A DNA stretch of 64,000 bases from Bacillus sp. A301a_S52 (GTDB taxonomy: Bacteria > Bacillota > Bacilli > Bacillales > Salisediminibacteriaceae). Position numbers and translations under genes: made by a program. Under the pieces are notes generated by a model. The model was not told where the DNA came from, searched no databases, and worked only from the letters and a program-made list of their open reading frames with translations. Location of the stretch: assembly GCA_024701455.1 (NCBI GenBank), contig JABXYP010000001.1:996001-1060000 (forward strand). Direction: 5' to 3'. Positions 35,949 to 42,766 of the stretch are shown here, in pieces. The first letter of the stretch is position 1. Each line of letters starts with the position of its first letter.

Positions 35949-36497
35949 TTAAATATTTCTCTGAATATATGTAAGAAAATCTTCTCTGTAAAAGCCATTT
36001 AGCACACAAGGGTGTTTTTCTCTATTTTCTAAAGCTATATGTTCTTCTGGGAAAATTTTTTCAATATGCAATCGAATAAAAGGTAATTTTTCTTGTGCTT
36101 TTTGAGAGCGAATATTCACCTTCCTTGCTCCTGCAAAAACATATTCTAAGCCAAGTTCTTCAAAAGCTATTCGTAAAATAGCTATTTTTGATGCCTGGTT
36201 GTAACCTTTTCCCCAATAATCATGTCCCAGCCATGAGCCGATATGACATGATTTTTTTTCAAAGTCAATATACATCAAGGTTGTGATACCGATAACGTGA
36301 CTGTTCTCATTAAGAATCACACGAGACAATGTTCTGCCTTCACACTCTTCTTGAATGATACCTTTAACGAATTGTTTAGTATTTTCTACGGTACCTTCTG
36401 GGAGTCCTAATGCATTTTTTATTTGGGGTGCAGACGATAGCTTATAGATTTGTTCACAATAGTCCATTTTATGTTTTACTAGTTGTACTTGTACCAT
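35949..36497 (-). CDS. GNAT acetyltransferase
   Basis: 182 aa from the ATG at 36497, chosen because the GNAT fold begins at once (VQVQLVKHKMDY); an in-frame ATG at 36572 adds 25 non-conserved residues and has GGAG 7 bases upstream, so it stays possible. The acetyl-CoA segment is HIGSWLGHDYWGKGYNQASK, with the loop YWGKGYN, followed by NIRSQKAQEKLPF. Closest in plan to RimJ/RimL-type enzymes acting on protein N-termini or small amines. Substrate unknown. It lies among repeats in an accessory stretch. Confidence 0.75.
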   Translation of the reverse strand: MVQVQLVKHKMDYCEQIYKLSSAPQIKNALGLPEGTVENTKQFVKGIIQEECEGRTLSRVILNENSHVIGITTLMYIDFEKKSCHIGSWLGHDYWGKGYNQASKIAILRIAFEELGLEYVFAGARKVNIRSQKAQEKLPFIRLHIEKIFPEEHIALENREKHPCVLNGFYREDFLTYIQRNI

Positions 36498-36538
36498 ATT
36501 TGTATCGCCTTCTTCCTTTTTTGAATTATGAAATTCAT

Positions 36539-36682
36539 TCAAGTCCATTTTTTTTCTGAAAATTGATTGCATTTATATTCTCCACATCTAATATTGGCAG
36601 AATAAATAAAATCAATGATACCATCATAAAATGCCTGATCTGATATCTCAGTTTTAAAAAAAACGAGTAATGTCTCTTCCAC
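36539..36682 (-). CDS. Possible 47-aa small protein upstream of the GNAT gene
   Basis: A GTG at 36682 preceded by AAAGGAAG opens a 47-codon frame ending TGA at 36539. The product starts VEETLLVFFKTEISDQAFYD and has two cysteines near the end (RCGEYKC). It overlaps the longer of the two possible GNAT starts. No family is recognised; it could equally be a fragment or chance frame. Confidence 0.35.
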   Translation of the reverse strand: MEETLLVFFKTEISDQAFYDGIIDFIYSANIRCGEYKCNQFSEKKWT

Positions 36683-36820
36683 TTATACACTTCCTTTAAA
36701 ATATTGTCCCAACGATGATTCTCCCGGCATATTGGTGTGTAGGACTAGAAATATTGTTACTACGATAAGTGACGTTCAGTCCTTCTATTGGTGGCTTTTA
36801 TTTAATAAATGATTTGCTTT

Positions 36821-36974
36821 ATCACAGATAAGCGTCCGTAAACCTCCCGAGTCAAAATAGAAAGGAGAGGTAACTCTATTAATCGGTAGCTAACGGCCGC
36901 TAATGTCCTGATTGACTCAGCTACCAATCAGTGGGAGAAGAGCAAAAATGCCCACTGATTGAAGGTTCGTTTTA
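36821..36974 (+). repeat. Dispersed structured element, copy E
   Basis: Full copy: ATCACAGATAAGCGTCCG, inner AATAGA/TCTATT, CTAACGGCCGCTAATGTCC, then hairpin CAATCAGTGGG/CCCACTGATTG and GAAGGTTCGTTTTATC. Copy F follows directly, sharing the last base, with a 153-base period. Confidence 0.85.
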
Positions 36975-37129
36975 TCACAGATAAGCGTCCGTAAACCTCC
37001 CGAGTCAAAATAGAAAGGAGAGGTAACTCTATTAGTCGGTAGCTAACGGCCGCTAATGTCCTGATTGACTCAGCTACCAATCAGTGGGAGAAGAACGAAA
37101 TCACCGACTGGTTGAAGGTGTGTTTTATA
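36974..37129 (+). repeat. Dispersed structured element, copy F (tandem with E)
   Basis: Nearly identical to copy E over its first ~110 bases. The hairpin loop is AGAAGAACGAAATCA, and the right arm carries changes (CCGACTGGTTG) that weaken pairing. Ends TGTTTTATAC. Confidence 0.85.
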
Positions 37130-37142
37130 CGAGAGATAGCTC

Positions 37143-37409
37143 TTATTCATTAATTGAACATGAACCATTACTATCTCCACAACCGCATTCATATTCCTTG
37201 AAGTGGTATTCTTTATAGAGACGAGCGTCTTTAAAATCAGTTGTATCCGATTCGTAAACCTTAACTAAAGGAGCCACATCTGTCTTAGCAAACCCTCTTA
37301 CTTGTTTAGCTAAATCTATAGCTGAATCGATATTATAGTCGTTCATATCTAAATAAATATTATTGTGCTCACAAATCTCATAAGTGACCGCAAAATAGTA
37401 TTTCTTCAT
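37143..37409 (-). CDS. Small protein with cysteine-rich tail, unknown
   Basis: 88 aa from ATG 37409, which has GGGAG 7 bases upstream. It is soluble, with an N-terminal KKYYFAVTYEICEHNNIYLD strand-like region and a C-terminal ECGCGDSNGSCS that could bind metal. I recognise no family. It is flanked on both sides by copies of the dispersed element (E/F and G), which suggests an accessory gene. Confidence 0.55.
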   Translation of the reverse strand: MKKYYFAVTYEICEHNNIYLDMNDYNIDSAIDLAKQVRGFAKTDVAPLVKVYESDTTDFKDARLYKEYHFKEYECGCGDSNGSCSINE

Positions 37410-37638
37410 AATCAAACTCCCTTTTTTAATAAGCTAATATCAATGTAATTTTTCTAATTTTAGCATATTAGTTATATATTCAGGGGTATTATTTACAGGT
37501 GAGATTCTAAACTTTACGTTGAGAGAGATCATTTGATGAAATTCTGTCAATTAACAGTGCCTCCTTCGCATAAACAAAAACTGTTAAGAAATCGTTTGTT
37601 TTCAACACGGTGAAGATATAAGAAATTTGCATCAGATT

Positions 37639-37796
37639 TATCACAGATAACCGTCCGTAAAACTCCCGCCACAAAATAGAGAAGGAAGCTAAATCTATTT
37701 AGGTGGGAGATAACGGCCGCTAATGTCCTGATTCACTCAACTACCAATCAGTGGGAGAAGAACGAAAACGCCCACTGATTGAAGGTTCGTTTTATA
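37639..37796 (+). repeat. Dispersed structured element, copy G
   Basis: The best-paired copy. The inner stem CTCCCGCC/GGTGGGAG encloses AAATAGA/TCTATTT, and the second hairpin CAATCAGTGGG/CCCACTGATTG is perfect with loop AGAAGAACGAAAACG. It ends TTCGTTTTATA, 75 bases before the yckD-like start. Confidence 0.85.
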
Positions 37797-37871
37797 AATG
37801 TCATTTCAATGGATAAATATCGATCTTTCGTACACACTACAACTAAACTATACATAAGGAGAAGATAATTG

Positions 37872-38195
37872 ATGCGTAAAGTTGTATTAAGTATGATGGC
37901 AGCACTCGTTCTATCGGTTGGAGCTGAGAGTTTCCTTACCTTAGAAGCGTCAGCGGAAGAAAATGAGCAGACAGAAGAAATCACGCTTACAGAGGAACAG
38001 AAAGAAGAAATGTCTGCTTTACAAAAAGAAGCTTTAGAGCAACAACGGACCATTATTAACAAATATATTGAGTTTGGTGTTTTCACCGAAGAAAAGGGCG
38101 ATAAAATAATTAAGCATTTTGAGAAAGGGTATGAAGAGTTAGAAAGTACAGGTTTCATCCCTAAGTGGAAACAGCCTCACAAAAAAGAATCGTAA
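37872..38195 (+). CDS. yckD: Secreted DUF2680 protein, YckD-like
   Basis: 107 aa from ATG 37872, with GGAG 10 bases upstream. A signal peptide ends near residue 28 (LEASA, then EENEQ). The mature part is short, charged and helical: EEQKEEMSALQKEALEQQRT and NKYIEFGVFTEEKGDKI are typical of DUF2680/YckD. Its function is unknown. An IS3-family element sits 22 bases after the stop, separating it from its likely terminator at 39493. Confidence 0.75.
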   Translation: MRKVVLSMMAALVLSVGAESFLTLEASAEENEQTEEITLTEEQKEEMSALQKEALEQQRTIINKYIEFGVFTEEKGDKIIKHFEKGYEELESTGFIPKWKQPHKKES

Positions 38196-38240
38196 CGAGT
38201 AGACTGACCTAGTCATATGAGACAGTAATAAAACACCTTC

Positions 38241-39122
38241 CTAGGCTGCCATATCACCAAACTTTATTGGTGTGTGGTAGCCTAACTTTTCTTGGATACG
38301 CTCTTCGTTATAATACGTCATAAATTGATCTACACGATCCTTGACTTCTTCTAAAGACAAAGAATTGAATTTAACATACTGAAATTCTTCTGATTTCAAG
38401 TTCGAATGGAAGGACTCAATAACTGCGTTGTCCCAACAGTTTCCTCTGCGTGACATACTACTGACTAAATTCTTTTCTTTAATCCGATTTTGATAAGCAT
38501 AAGAAGAATAGACACTTCCTTGATCTGAATGGATGATGACTCCTTTGGGGTTTCCTCGCTTTTCTAGTGCTTCATCTAAGGTATCAATCACCAAAGGGAT
38601 TTGTTGATGAGTATAAAGCTTATAAGCCACGATTTGATTATTAAACAAGTCTATAATCGTTGATAAGTATAAAGTGTCTGGACCATATTGAATGTAGGTA
38701 ATATCCGTTACCCACTTTTCGTTAGGTTTACTTGCATGAAACTCTCGCTGTAATAAGTTTGGCGCGATAACGACGGATTCCCCTTGAGATTTCCACCTTC
38801 TTTTTTGCTTTACTCTACATTGAAGATGATGTTCTTGCATGATCCGTTGAACGGTATTGCGATTTAATTTGATCTGGTAATCACGTTTTAATAGCTCCTT
38901 GATTTTACGGTGACCATATCGATACTTTGTTTTTTCGCAAAGGTAAATAATCGTTTCCTCTTCCTTAGACAACTCCACTGGTTGCGCAGATGCCCAGCGA
39001 TAATAGGTCGATCTGGACACATTTAAAGCTGATAAAATAGCTGACACTGTATATTTTCCCCGTAAAGTTTGGACTAGTTGGAGGACGATTTCTTTCTCAA
39101 CTCCTTTTCGATCTCCAAATAC
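38241..39122 (-). CDS. IS3-family transposase OrfB (frame after -1 shift)
   Basis: The integrase-core frame. The DDE triad is visible: Asp in KWVTDITYI, Asp in VIIHSDQGSVY, and Glu in DNAVIESFHSNLKSE. An HTH_21 segment (YRYGHRKIKELL) precedes it. The frame is open back to the slip site at 39122-39128; a GTG at 39047 would give OrfB alone. The main product is expected to be the OrfAB fusion, which catalyses copy-out/paste-in transposition. Confidence 0.93.
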   Translation of the reverse strand, partial: VFGDRKGVEKEIVLQLVQTLRGKYTVSAILSALNVSRSTYYRWASAQPVELSKEEETIIYLCEKTKYRYGHRKIKELLKRDYQIKLNRNTVQRIMQEHHLQCRVKQKRRWKSQGESVVIAPNLLQREFHASKPNEKWVTDITYIQYGPDTLYLSTIIDLFNNQIVAYKLYTHQQIPLVIDTLDEALEKRGNPKGVIIHSDQGSVYSSYAYQNRIKEKNLVSSMSRRGNCWDNAVIESFHSNLKSEEFQYVKFNSLSLEEVKDRVDQFMTYYNEERIQEKLGYHTPIKFGDMAA

Positions 39123-39403
39123 TTTTTTAAGATGTCATTTTCCTGTTTTAAATGATTCATTTGGCGTTCTTTTTTCTCTTCATCACTTGAACTATCAGGC
39201 CCATGTCCATATGAATATTGTTTTCCTATTGGTTGATCGAATCGATGAACCTGATTTTCACGATACCACTTCATCCACGTTTTGATTTGGGACACATTTT
39301 TAATCCCATACTTCTCCATGATCTCACGATTAGTAAACTGCCCACTCATCTTATCTTTCACGACTGCCCACTTAACCTCATTTGAATATACGTTTTTGCC
39401 CAT
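39074..39403 (-). CDS. IS3-family transposase OrfA
   Basis: 109 aa from ATG 39403 with GGAGGTG 8-9 bases upstream. It has an N-terminal helix-turn-helix (FTNREIMEKYGIKNVSQIKTW) in parts and a C-terminal leucine-zipper-like helix (MNHLKQENDILKKYLEIEKE), as in IS150 InsA-type proteins that bind the terminal repeats. Within ILKKYLE the codons TTA AAA AAG form the slippery heptamer. Confidence 0.9.
   Translation of the reverse strand: MGKNVYSNEVKWAVVKDKMSGQFTNREIMEKYGIKNVSQIKTWMKWYRENQVHRFDQPIGKQYSYGHGPDSSSDEEKKERQMNHLKQENDILKKYLEIEKELRKKSSSN
39122..39128 (-). other. A-AAA-AAG programmed -1 frameshift site
   Basis: The heptamer AAAAAAG is in phase with OrfA codons TTA AAA AAG; a one-base backward slip continues as GTA TTT GGA in the OrfB frame. 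This is the known signal for OrfAB fusion in IS3 elements. Confidence 0.85.
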
Positions 39404-39492
39404 GCAAAAACACCTCCGAATTAGTACTTTGTTTAAGTGTACCATTTCGAAGGTGTTTTATTGTGTCCCAATAATTTAGGTTAGTTTAGAGT

Positions 39493-39518
39493 AACCCGTC
39501 TCACAGGCGGGTTTTTAT
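39493..39518 (+). terminator. Terminator, probably of the yckD-like gene
   Basis: AACCCGTC (39493-39500) and GGCGGGTT (39506-39513) pair with one wobble and run into TTTATT. With the IS removed it would lie ~45 bases after the yckD stop. Confidence 0.7.
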
Positions 39519-39596
39519 TATGTCGTGATGAGAAATGAATAAAGCTGTGTATATTGAAAAGCGTTCTATGAGGCAAGATATTATAAGCTTCTTTGC

Positions 39597-39688
39597 TCAA
39601 AATAGAGAGAAGAGCTAAATCAATTTAGTCGGGAGCTAACGGACGCTAATGTCTTGATTCACTGAACTGCTTGAGGGGAGTTTTATGT
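39597..39688 (+). repeat. Dispersed structured element, partial copy H
   Basis: It keeps AAAATAGAGAGAAGAGC, CGGGAGCTAACGGACGCTAATGTC and the tail GGGGAGTTTTATG, but lacks both the first 5' strand and the second hairpin. Located after the IS and before the ArsR promoter. Confidence 0.6.
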
Positions 39689-39749
39689 AATGAGAGGTAT
39701 CCCTTTAATTAGCTATAGTCAGTAATGAACTTCTTGATTCCTATTGCCG

Positions 39750-39788
39750 TTGAAAAATACATCTAATTAGATTATAATCTAATTAGAT
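39750..39788 (+). promoter_or_regulatory. Promoter and nested palindromic operator of the ArsR gene
   Basis: TTGAAA (39750-39755), 17 bases, TATAAT (39773-39778). Superimposed is a perfect 28-bp palindrome, made of two copies of ATCTAATTAGAT (itself a palindrome) separated by TATA at 39761-39788. This strongly suggests autorepression by the ArsR-type protein. Confidence 0.8.
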
Positions 39789-39800
39789 GGAGGGATATTT

Positions 39801-40373
39801 ATGCAATTAAATCGACTTGTTAATTTTCATAAAGCATTAGGTGATAAAACGCGTTTACGAATAATTGCCTTACTGAAGGATGGACCATTACACGGGCAAG
39901 CAATTGCAGGAAAACTCGGCTTAACAGCACCGACTATTTCCCACCATATTGCTAAGTTGCGTGAGATTTCTGTCATTTATGAAAGACGTGAAAAAAATAC
40001 CATTTATTTTTATTTAGATGAAAAGAAGCTCTCATCCATGGCAGAAGCCGTTTTAACGTTAGGGAGTGAAACAGCGATGGACATGCCAGCGATTGAAGAT
40101 GCTGAAAAAGCGGTTGTCCTAAAAAACTTCTTTGATCATGATGGACGGATTAAGGAATTACCGGCTAAGCGAAAAAAGAAACTGATTGTCCTTGAATATT
40201 TAGTGGAGAAATTAGAAATAGGCAAAACATATCCTGAAAAGGAACTCAATACATTTATCAAACAATATCATGAAGACTATGCCACGATACGCAGAGAATT
40301 TGTCATGTGTCAGTTTATGTACAGACAAAATGGTCAGTACGAACTTAATCCGAAAGAAATGTGGCCACTGTGA
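39801..40373 (+). CDS. ArsR-family repressor with C-terminal DUF2087 domain
   Basis: 190 aa with GGAGGG upstream of the ATG. Residues ~5-80 are an ArsR winged helix: FHKALGDKTRLRIIALL and LTAPTISHHIAKLREISVI. No cysteine metal site of the ArsR/SmtB type is seen. Residues ~105-190 match DUF2087 (FDHDGRIKELPAKRKKKLIVL), a domain often fused to such regulators. The operator overlapping its -10 points to autoregulation, and the serine hydrolase gene 26 bases downstream is its probable co-transcribed target. Confidence 0.85.
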   Translation: MQLNRLVNFHKALGDKTRLRIIALLKDGPLHGQAIAGKLGLTAPTISHHIAKLREISVIYERREKNTIYFYLDEKKLSSMAEAVLTLGSETAMDMPAIEDAEKAVVLKNFFDHDGRIKELPAKRKKKLIVLEYLVEKLEIGKTYPEKELNTFIKQYHEDYATIRREFVMCQFMYRQNGQYELNPKEMWPL

Positions 40374-40399
40374 GGAAATATTTTAGGTTGAAGGGATTT

Positions 40400-41926
40400 A
40401 TGAGAATCAAGATAGTTTTTACTTTCATTATGTTTGTGAGTTTGTTGTTAAATTCTTCTCTAGAAATAAGCGCTGCAACTAGTGAAGTCGATATATCCAA
40501 TGAAAACATAGAGAAAGTGGAAGAATTTATACAAAAGCAAATGGAGAAAGGGAACATACCAGGTTTATCTGTAACTATCGTAAAAGAAGATGAAACAGTT
40601 TACCAGAGGGGATTTGGATATGCAGATAGTGATAATGATAGGGAAATAACTCCTGATACCCTATTTGAATTAGGCTCTACTAGTAAGGCTTTTACAGCCT
40701 TAGGGGTTCTTACTTTAATCGATAACGGCACTATAGATATTAATGCTCCTATAACAGACTATATACCCTGGTTAAGTATGACGTATAAAGGAGAAGAAGC
40801 TACCGTTACAGTAAGAGATATACTTTATCAAACCAGTGGAATTCCATTTAATACTATAAGTGACATTCCTATTTCTGATGGAGAAAATGCCATTGAAGAT
40901 ACTGTAAAGACGCTTGTTGGAGTAGAATTAGATAGCATGCCAGGAGAGAAGTTTCAATATGCCACTATCAATTATGATATTTTAGGCTTATTAATTGAAA
41001 AGACATCTGGTATCAAATATGAAGAATTTATCACAAAAAATATATTAGATCCAATGGGATTAAATAACACCTATATGTATAGTAATGAGTTTGAAAAAGA
41101 TAGAATGGCTCACGGCTATAAACAGTTATTTACGGAGCCTCGATTGTATCATGCTCCTAGTTATGAGGGGAATAAGCCGGCAGGGTATATCATTACAAAT
41201 TCTAAGGATATGGAAAAATGGCTTAAAATTCAACTGGGTGTCTTAAAGGAATCGACATTTAGCAATCGTGTAATTGAAGAGTCACATATAGCTAATCGTA
41301 GAGTTGAACAATTACAAGATGGGTCTTACTACGCCAGTGGATGGTTTGTCTACCAAAAGGGAGACGGGGAAATATCCCATGGAGGAAATAACCCCAACTA
41401 TTCATCTTTTATCCTCTTGAGACCAGAAGAAAAGATTGGTGTTGCGGTTTTAAGTAATATTAACTCAGCTTATGTTGAGGATATTGGTCATGGGATCAAT
41501 CGAATCCTATTAGATGAAGATAATAATGGTAGCAATATAAAAGACCTGAACATGATAGCGGACTATATAGCAATCGCAATCATTTCTGTTTCTATGATGG
41601 TTATTACTGTAGTGTTATGGTTAACTATAAAGGTCCTAAAAGAATTAAAAGCAAAAAGAAGATTCGTAGATAAGAAAGGTAAAAGGAGTGTATTGAAAGT
41701 TTTAGCTTCCATTATCATTATGATGATTCTGTCATATTGCATTTATTTAATACCTTATCTCTTCTATAGTGGAGTAGATTGGGAATTCGTTTTTGTATGG
41801 TTACCATCTAGTATAAAATGGGCACTTTATTTGGGATATCCATGTCTTTGGTTAGTCTACAGTTACTCTCTGCTAATTAGTTTTGTTAAAAAGAAAGATG
41901 AACCTGTTGATGTTATCGTTAGTTAG
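40400..41926 (+). CDS. Membrane-anchored serine hydrolase (class C beta-lactamase/PBP-like)
   Basis: 508 aa from ATG 40400, with AAGGG 6 bases upstream; an in-frame start at 40361 would overlap the ArsR gene. A signal peptide (to ~27, SAATSE) is followed by the beta-lactamase-like domain: SxxK in ELGSTSKAFTALG, and HGG in ISHGGNNPNYSS. The usual YxN is YAT in FQYATINYDILG, so the Asn is replaced. About four membrane helices occupy residues ~395-500. Likely substrates are D-Ala peptides or esters. Codon use is AT-rich. Beta-lactam resistance is not implied. Confidence 0.8.
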   Translation: MRIKIVFTFIMFVSLLLNSSLEISAATSEVDISNENIEKVEEFIQKQMEKGNIPGLSVTIVKEDETVYQRGFGYADSDNDREITPDTLFELGSTSKAFTALGVLTLIDNGTIDINAPITDYIPWLSMTYKGEEATVTVRDILYQTSGIPFNTISDIPISDGENAIEDTVKTLVGVELDSMPGEKFQYATINYDILGLLIEKTSGIKYEEFITKNILDPMGLNNTYMYSNEFEKDRMAHGYKQLFTEPRLYHAPSYEGNKPAGYIITNSKDMEKWLKIQLGVLKESTFSNRVIEESHIANRRVEQLQDGSYYASGWFVYQKGDGEISHGGNNPNYSSFILLRPEEKIGVAVLSNINSAYVEDIGHGINRILLDEDNNGSNIKDLNMIADYIAIAIISVSMMVITVVLWLTIKVLKELKAKRRFVDKKGKRSVLKVLASIIIMMILSYCIYLIPYLFYSGVDWEFVFVWLPSSIKWALYLGYPCLWLVYSYSLLISFVKKKDEPVDVIVS

Positions 41927-42262
41927 TATTGGAAGAGGGTAGGGAATGTGATCATAATCATGACTATTAACTTAACTCTAAATAGTGATGAGAAAACAAA
42001 AACAGAACCTTAGAACCGATTTAAAAGGATTGTTCGAAATGCCTTATAAGTAAAGCCAACAGTTGTAAGGAAGAAATGTTTCCAAAGTAAAAAAATTGTT
42101 AAATAAAGGATTGTAATTTCCTGAAAGTGGGTATGGGATAATTGAATACTATATTTTCCAAAAAAGGAGGGGGAGGTTTTCATTTAATAATAGAAAGTAG
42201 CGGGGAGTTGCTGCAGTCTTTCCTTTTGTATGACTAAAAAATCATAAAAGGGAGATGGTCTT
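41927..42262. other. Gene-free stretch
   Basis: No ORF with a ribosome site, RNA motif or clear hairpin is visible between the serine hydrolase gene and the small zinc-ribbon gene. Confidence 0.4.
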
Positions 42263-42454
42263 ATGATGACGGCATTAACGATTGTACTTGTTGTAGCTGT
42301 TTTGGCCATTGTGATCAGCTTTATTATTAAATCAAACACTAAAAAATCAATTGATGAGAGTTCTAAACACCACTGTGACCAATGCGACGTTATCATCCCT
42401 GAAGACTACATGAAATCATTATGTCCTCAATGTAAAGCCTTTATAGCGAGATGA
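42263..42454 (+). CDS. Small membrane protein with zinc-ribbon-like tail
   Basis: 63 aa, with AAAGGGAGAT before the tandem ATGs at 42263. One membrane helix (~4-23) precedes a short linker and a four-cysteine motif, CDQC...CPQC, spaced as in rubredoxin-type zinc knuckles. The cysteines would face the cytoplasm if the N-terminus is outside. I do not know a named family. Transcribed alone, with its own terminator. Confidence 0.7.
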   Translation: MMTALTIVLVVAVLAIVISFIIKSNTKKSIDESSKHHCDQCDVIIPEDYMKSLCPQCKAFIAR

Positions 42455-42474
42455 AACTAGATGAGGGATACTTT

Positions 42475-42513
42475 GAAAGCGAGACAGGATTTGATTCCTT
42501 GTCTCGCTTTTTC
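42475..42513 (+). terminator. Terminator of the zinc-ribbon gene
   Basis: GAAAGCGAGACA (42475-42486) pairs with TGTCTCGCTTT (from 42500), followed by Ts. Confidence 0.85.
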
Positions 42514-42690
42514 ATGTAGTGTCTTTCAACTCCTGCATCTAGCTAGTCATTATTTAAAAAACGCATGTCCACACGCCGTCACGAAAGCTTCTTTTATTGG
42601 CAAAATATTAGCTACATAAACTGCAGTTATCGACGCGATCTTGCGATGATCACTATAATGACCTTTCATAACATTTTTTAAGCAAAAGAC

Positions 42691-42719
42691 TTGAAAGTCA
42701 AAAAAGGTCAAACTATAAT
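42691..42719 (+). promoter_or_regulatory. clpE: Sigma-A promoter of clpE
   Basis: TTGAAA (42691-42696), a 17-base spacer and TATAAT (42714-42719). Confidence 0.85.
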
Positions 42720-42752
42720 AGTGTTAAAAGGTCAAAGATAGTCAAAGTCAAA
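42696..42752 (+). promoter_or_regulatory. CtsR operators of clpE
   Basis: AGTCAAAAAAGGTCAAA (42696-42712) lies inside the promoter spacer. AGGTCAAAGATAGTCAAA (42729-42746) plus a further GTCAAA (42747-42752) lie after the -10. These match the CtsR heptad repeat RGTCAAANANRGTCAAA; CtsR represses clp genes until heat or stress. Confidence 0.9.
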
Positions 42753-42766
42753 AGGAGGTTATATCT

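Larger units (their letters stand above)
38218..39470 (-). mobile_element. Complete IS3-family (IS150-type) insertion sequence
   Basis: 1253 bp. The ends are TGAGACAGTAATAAAACACC and, on the other strand, TGGGACACAATAAAACACC, imperfect terminal repeats starting TG as is usual for IS150-type elements. A 3-bp duplication ATA lies at 38215-38217 and 39471-39473. Both transposase frames are open and a canonical frameshift site is present, so it looks intact and recent. Confidence 0.93.

Noticed and set aside
37748..38158. 136-codon minus-strand frame opposite the yckD-like gene
   Set aside because: The plus-strand gene has a signal peptide, ribosome site and family match; this frame has none and overlaps the structured repeat.
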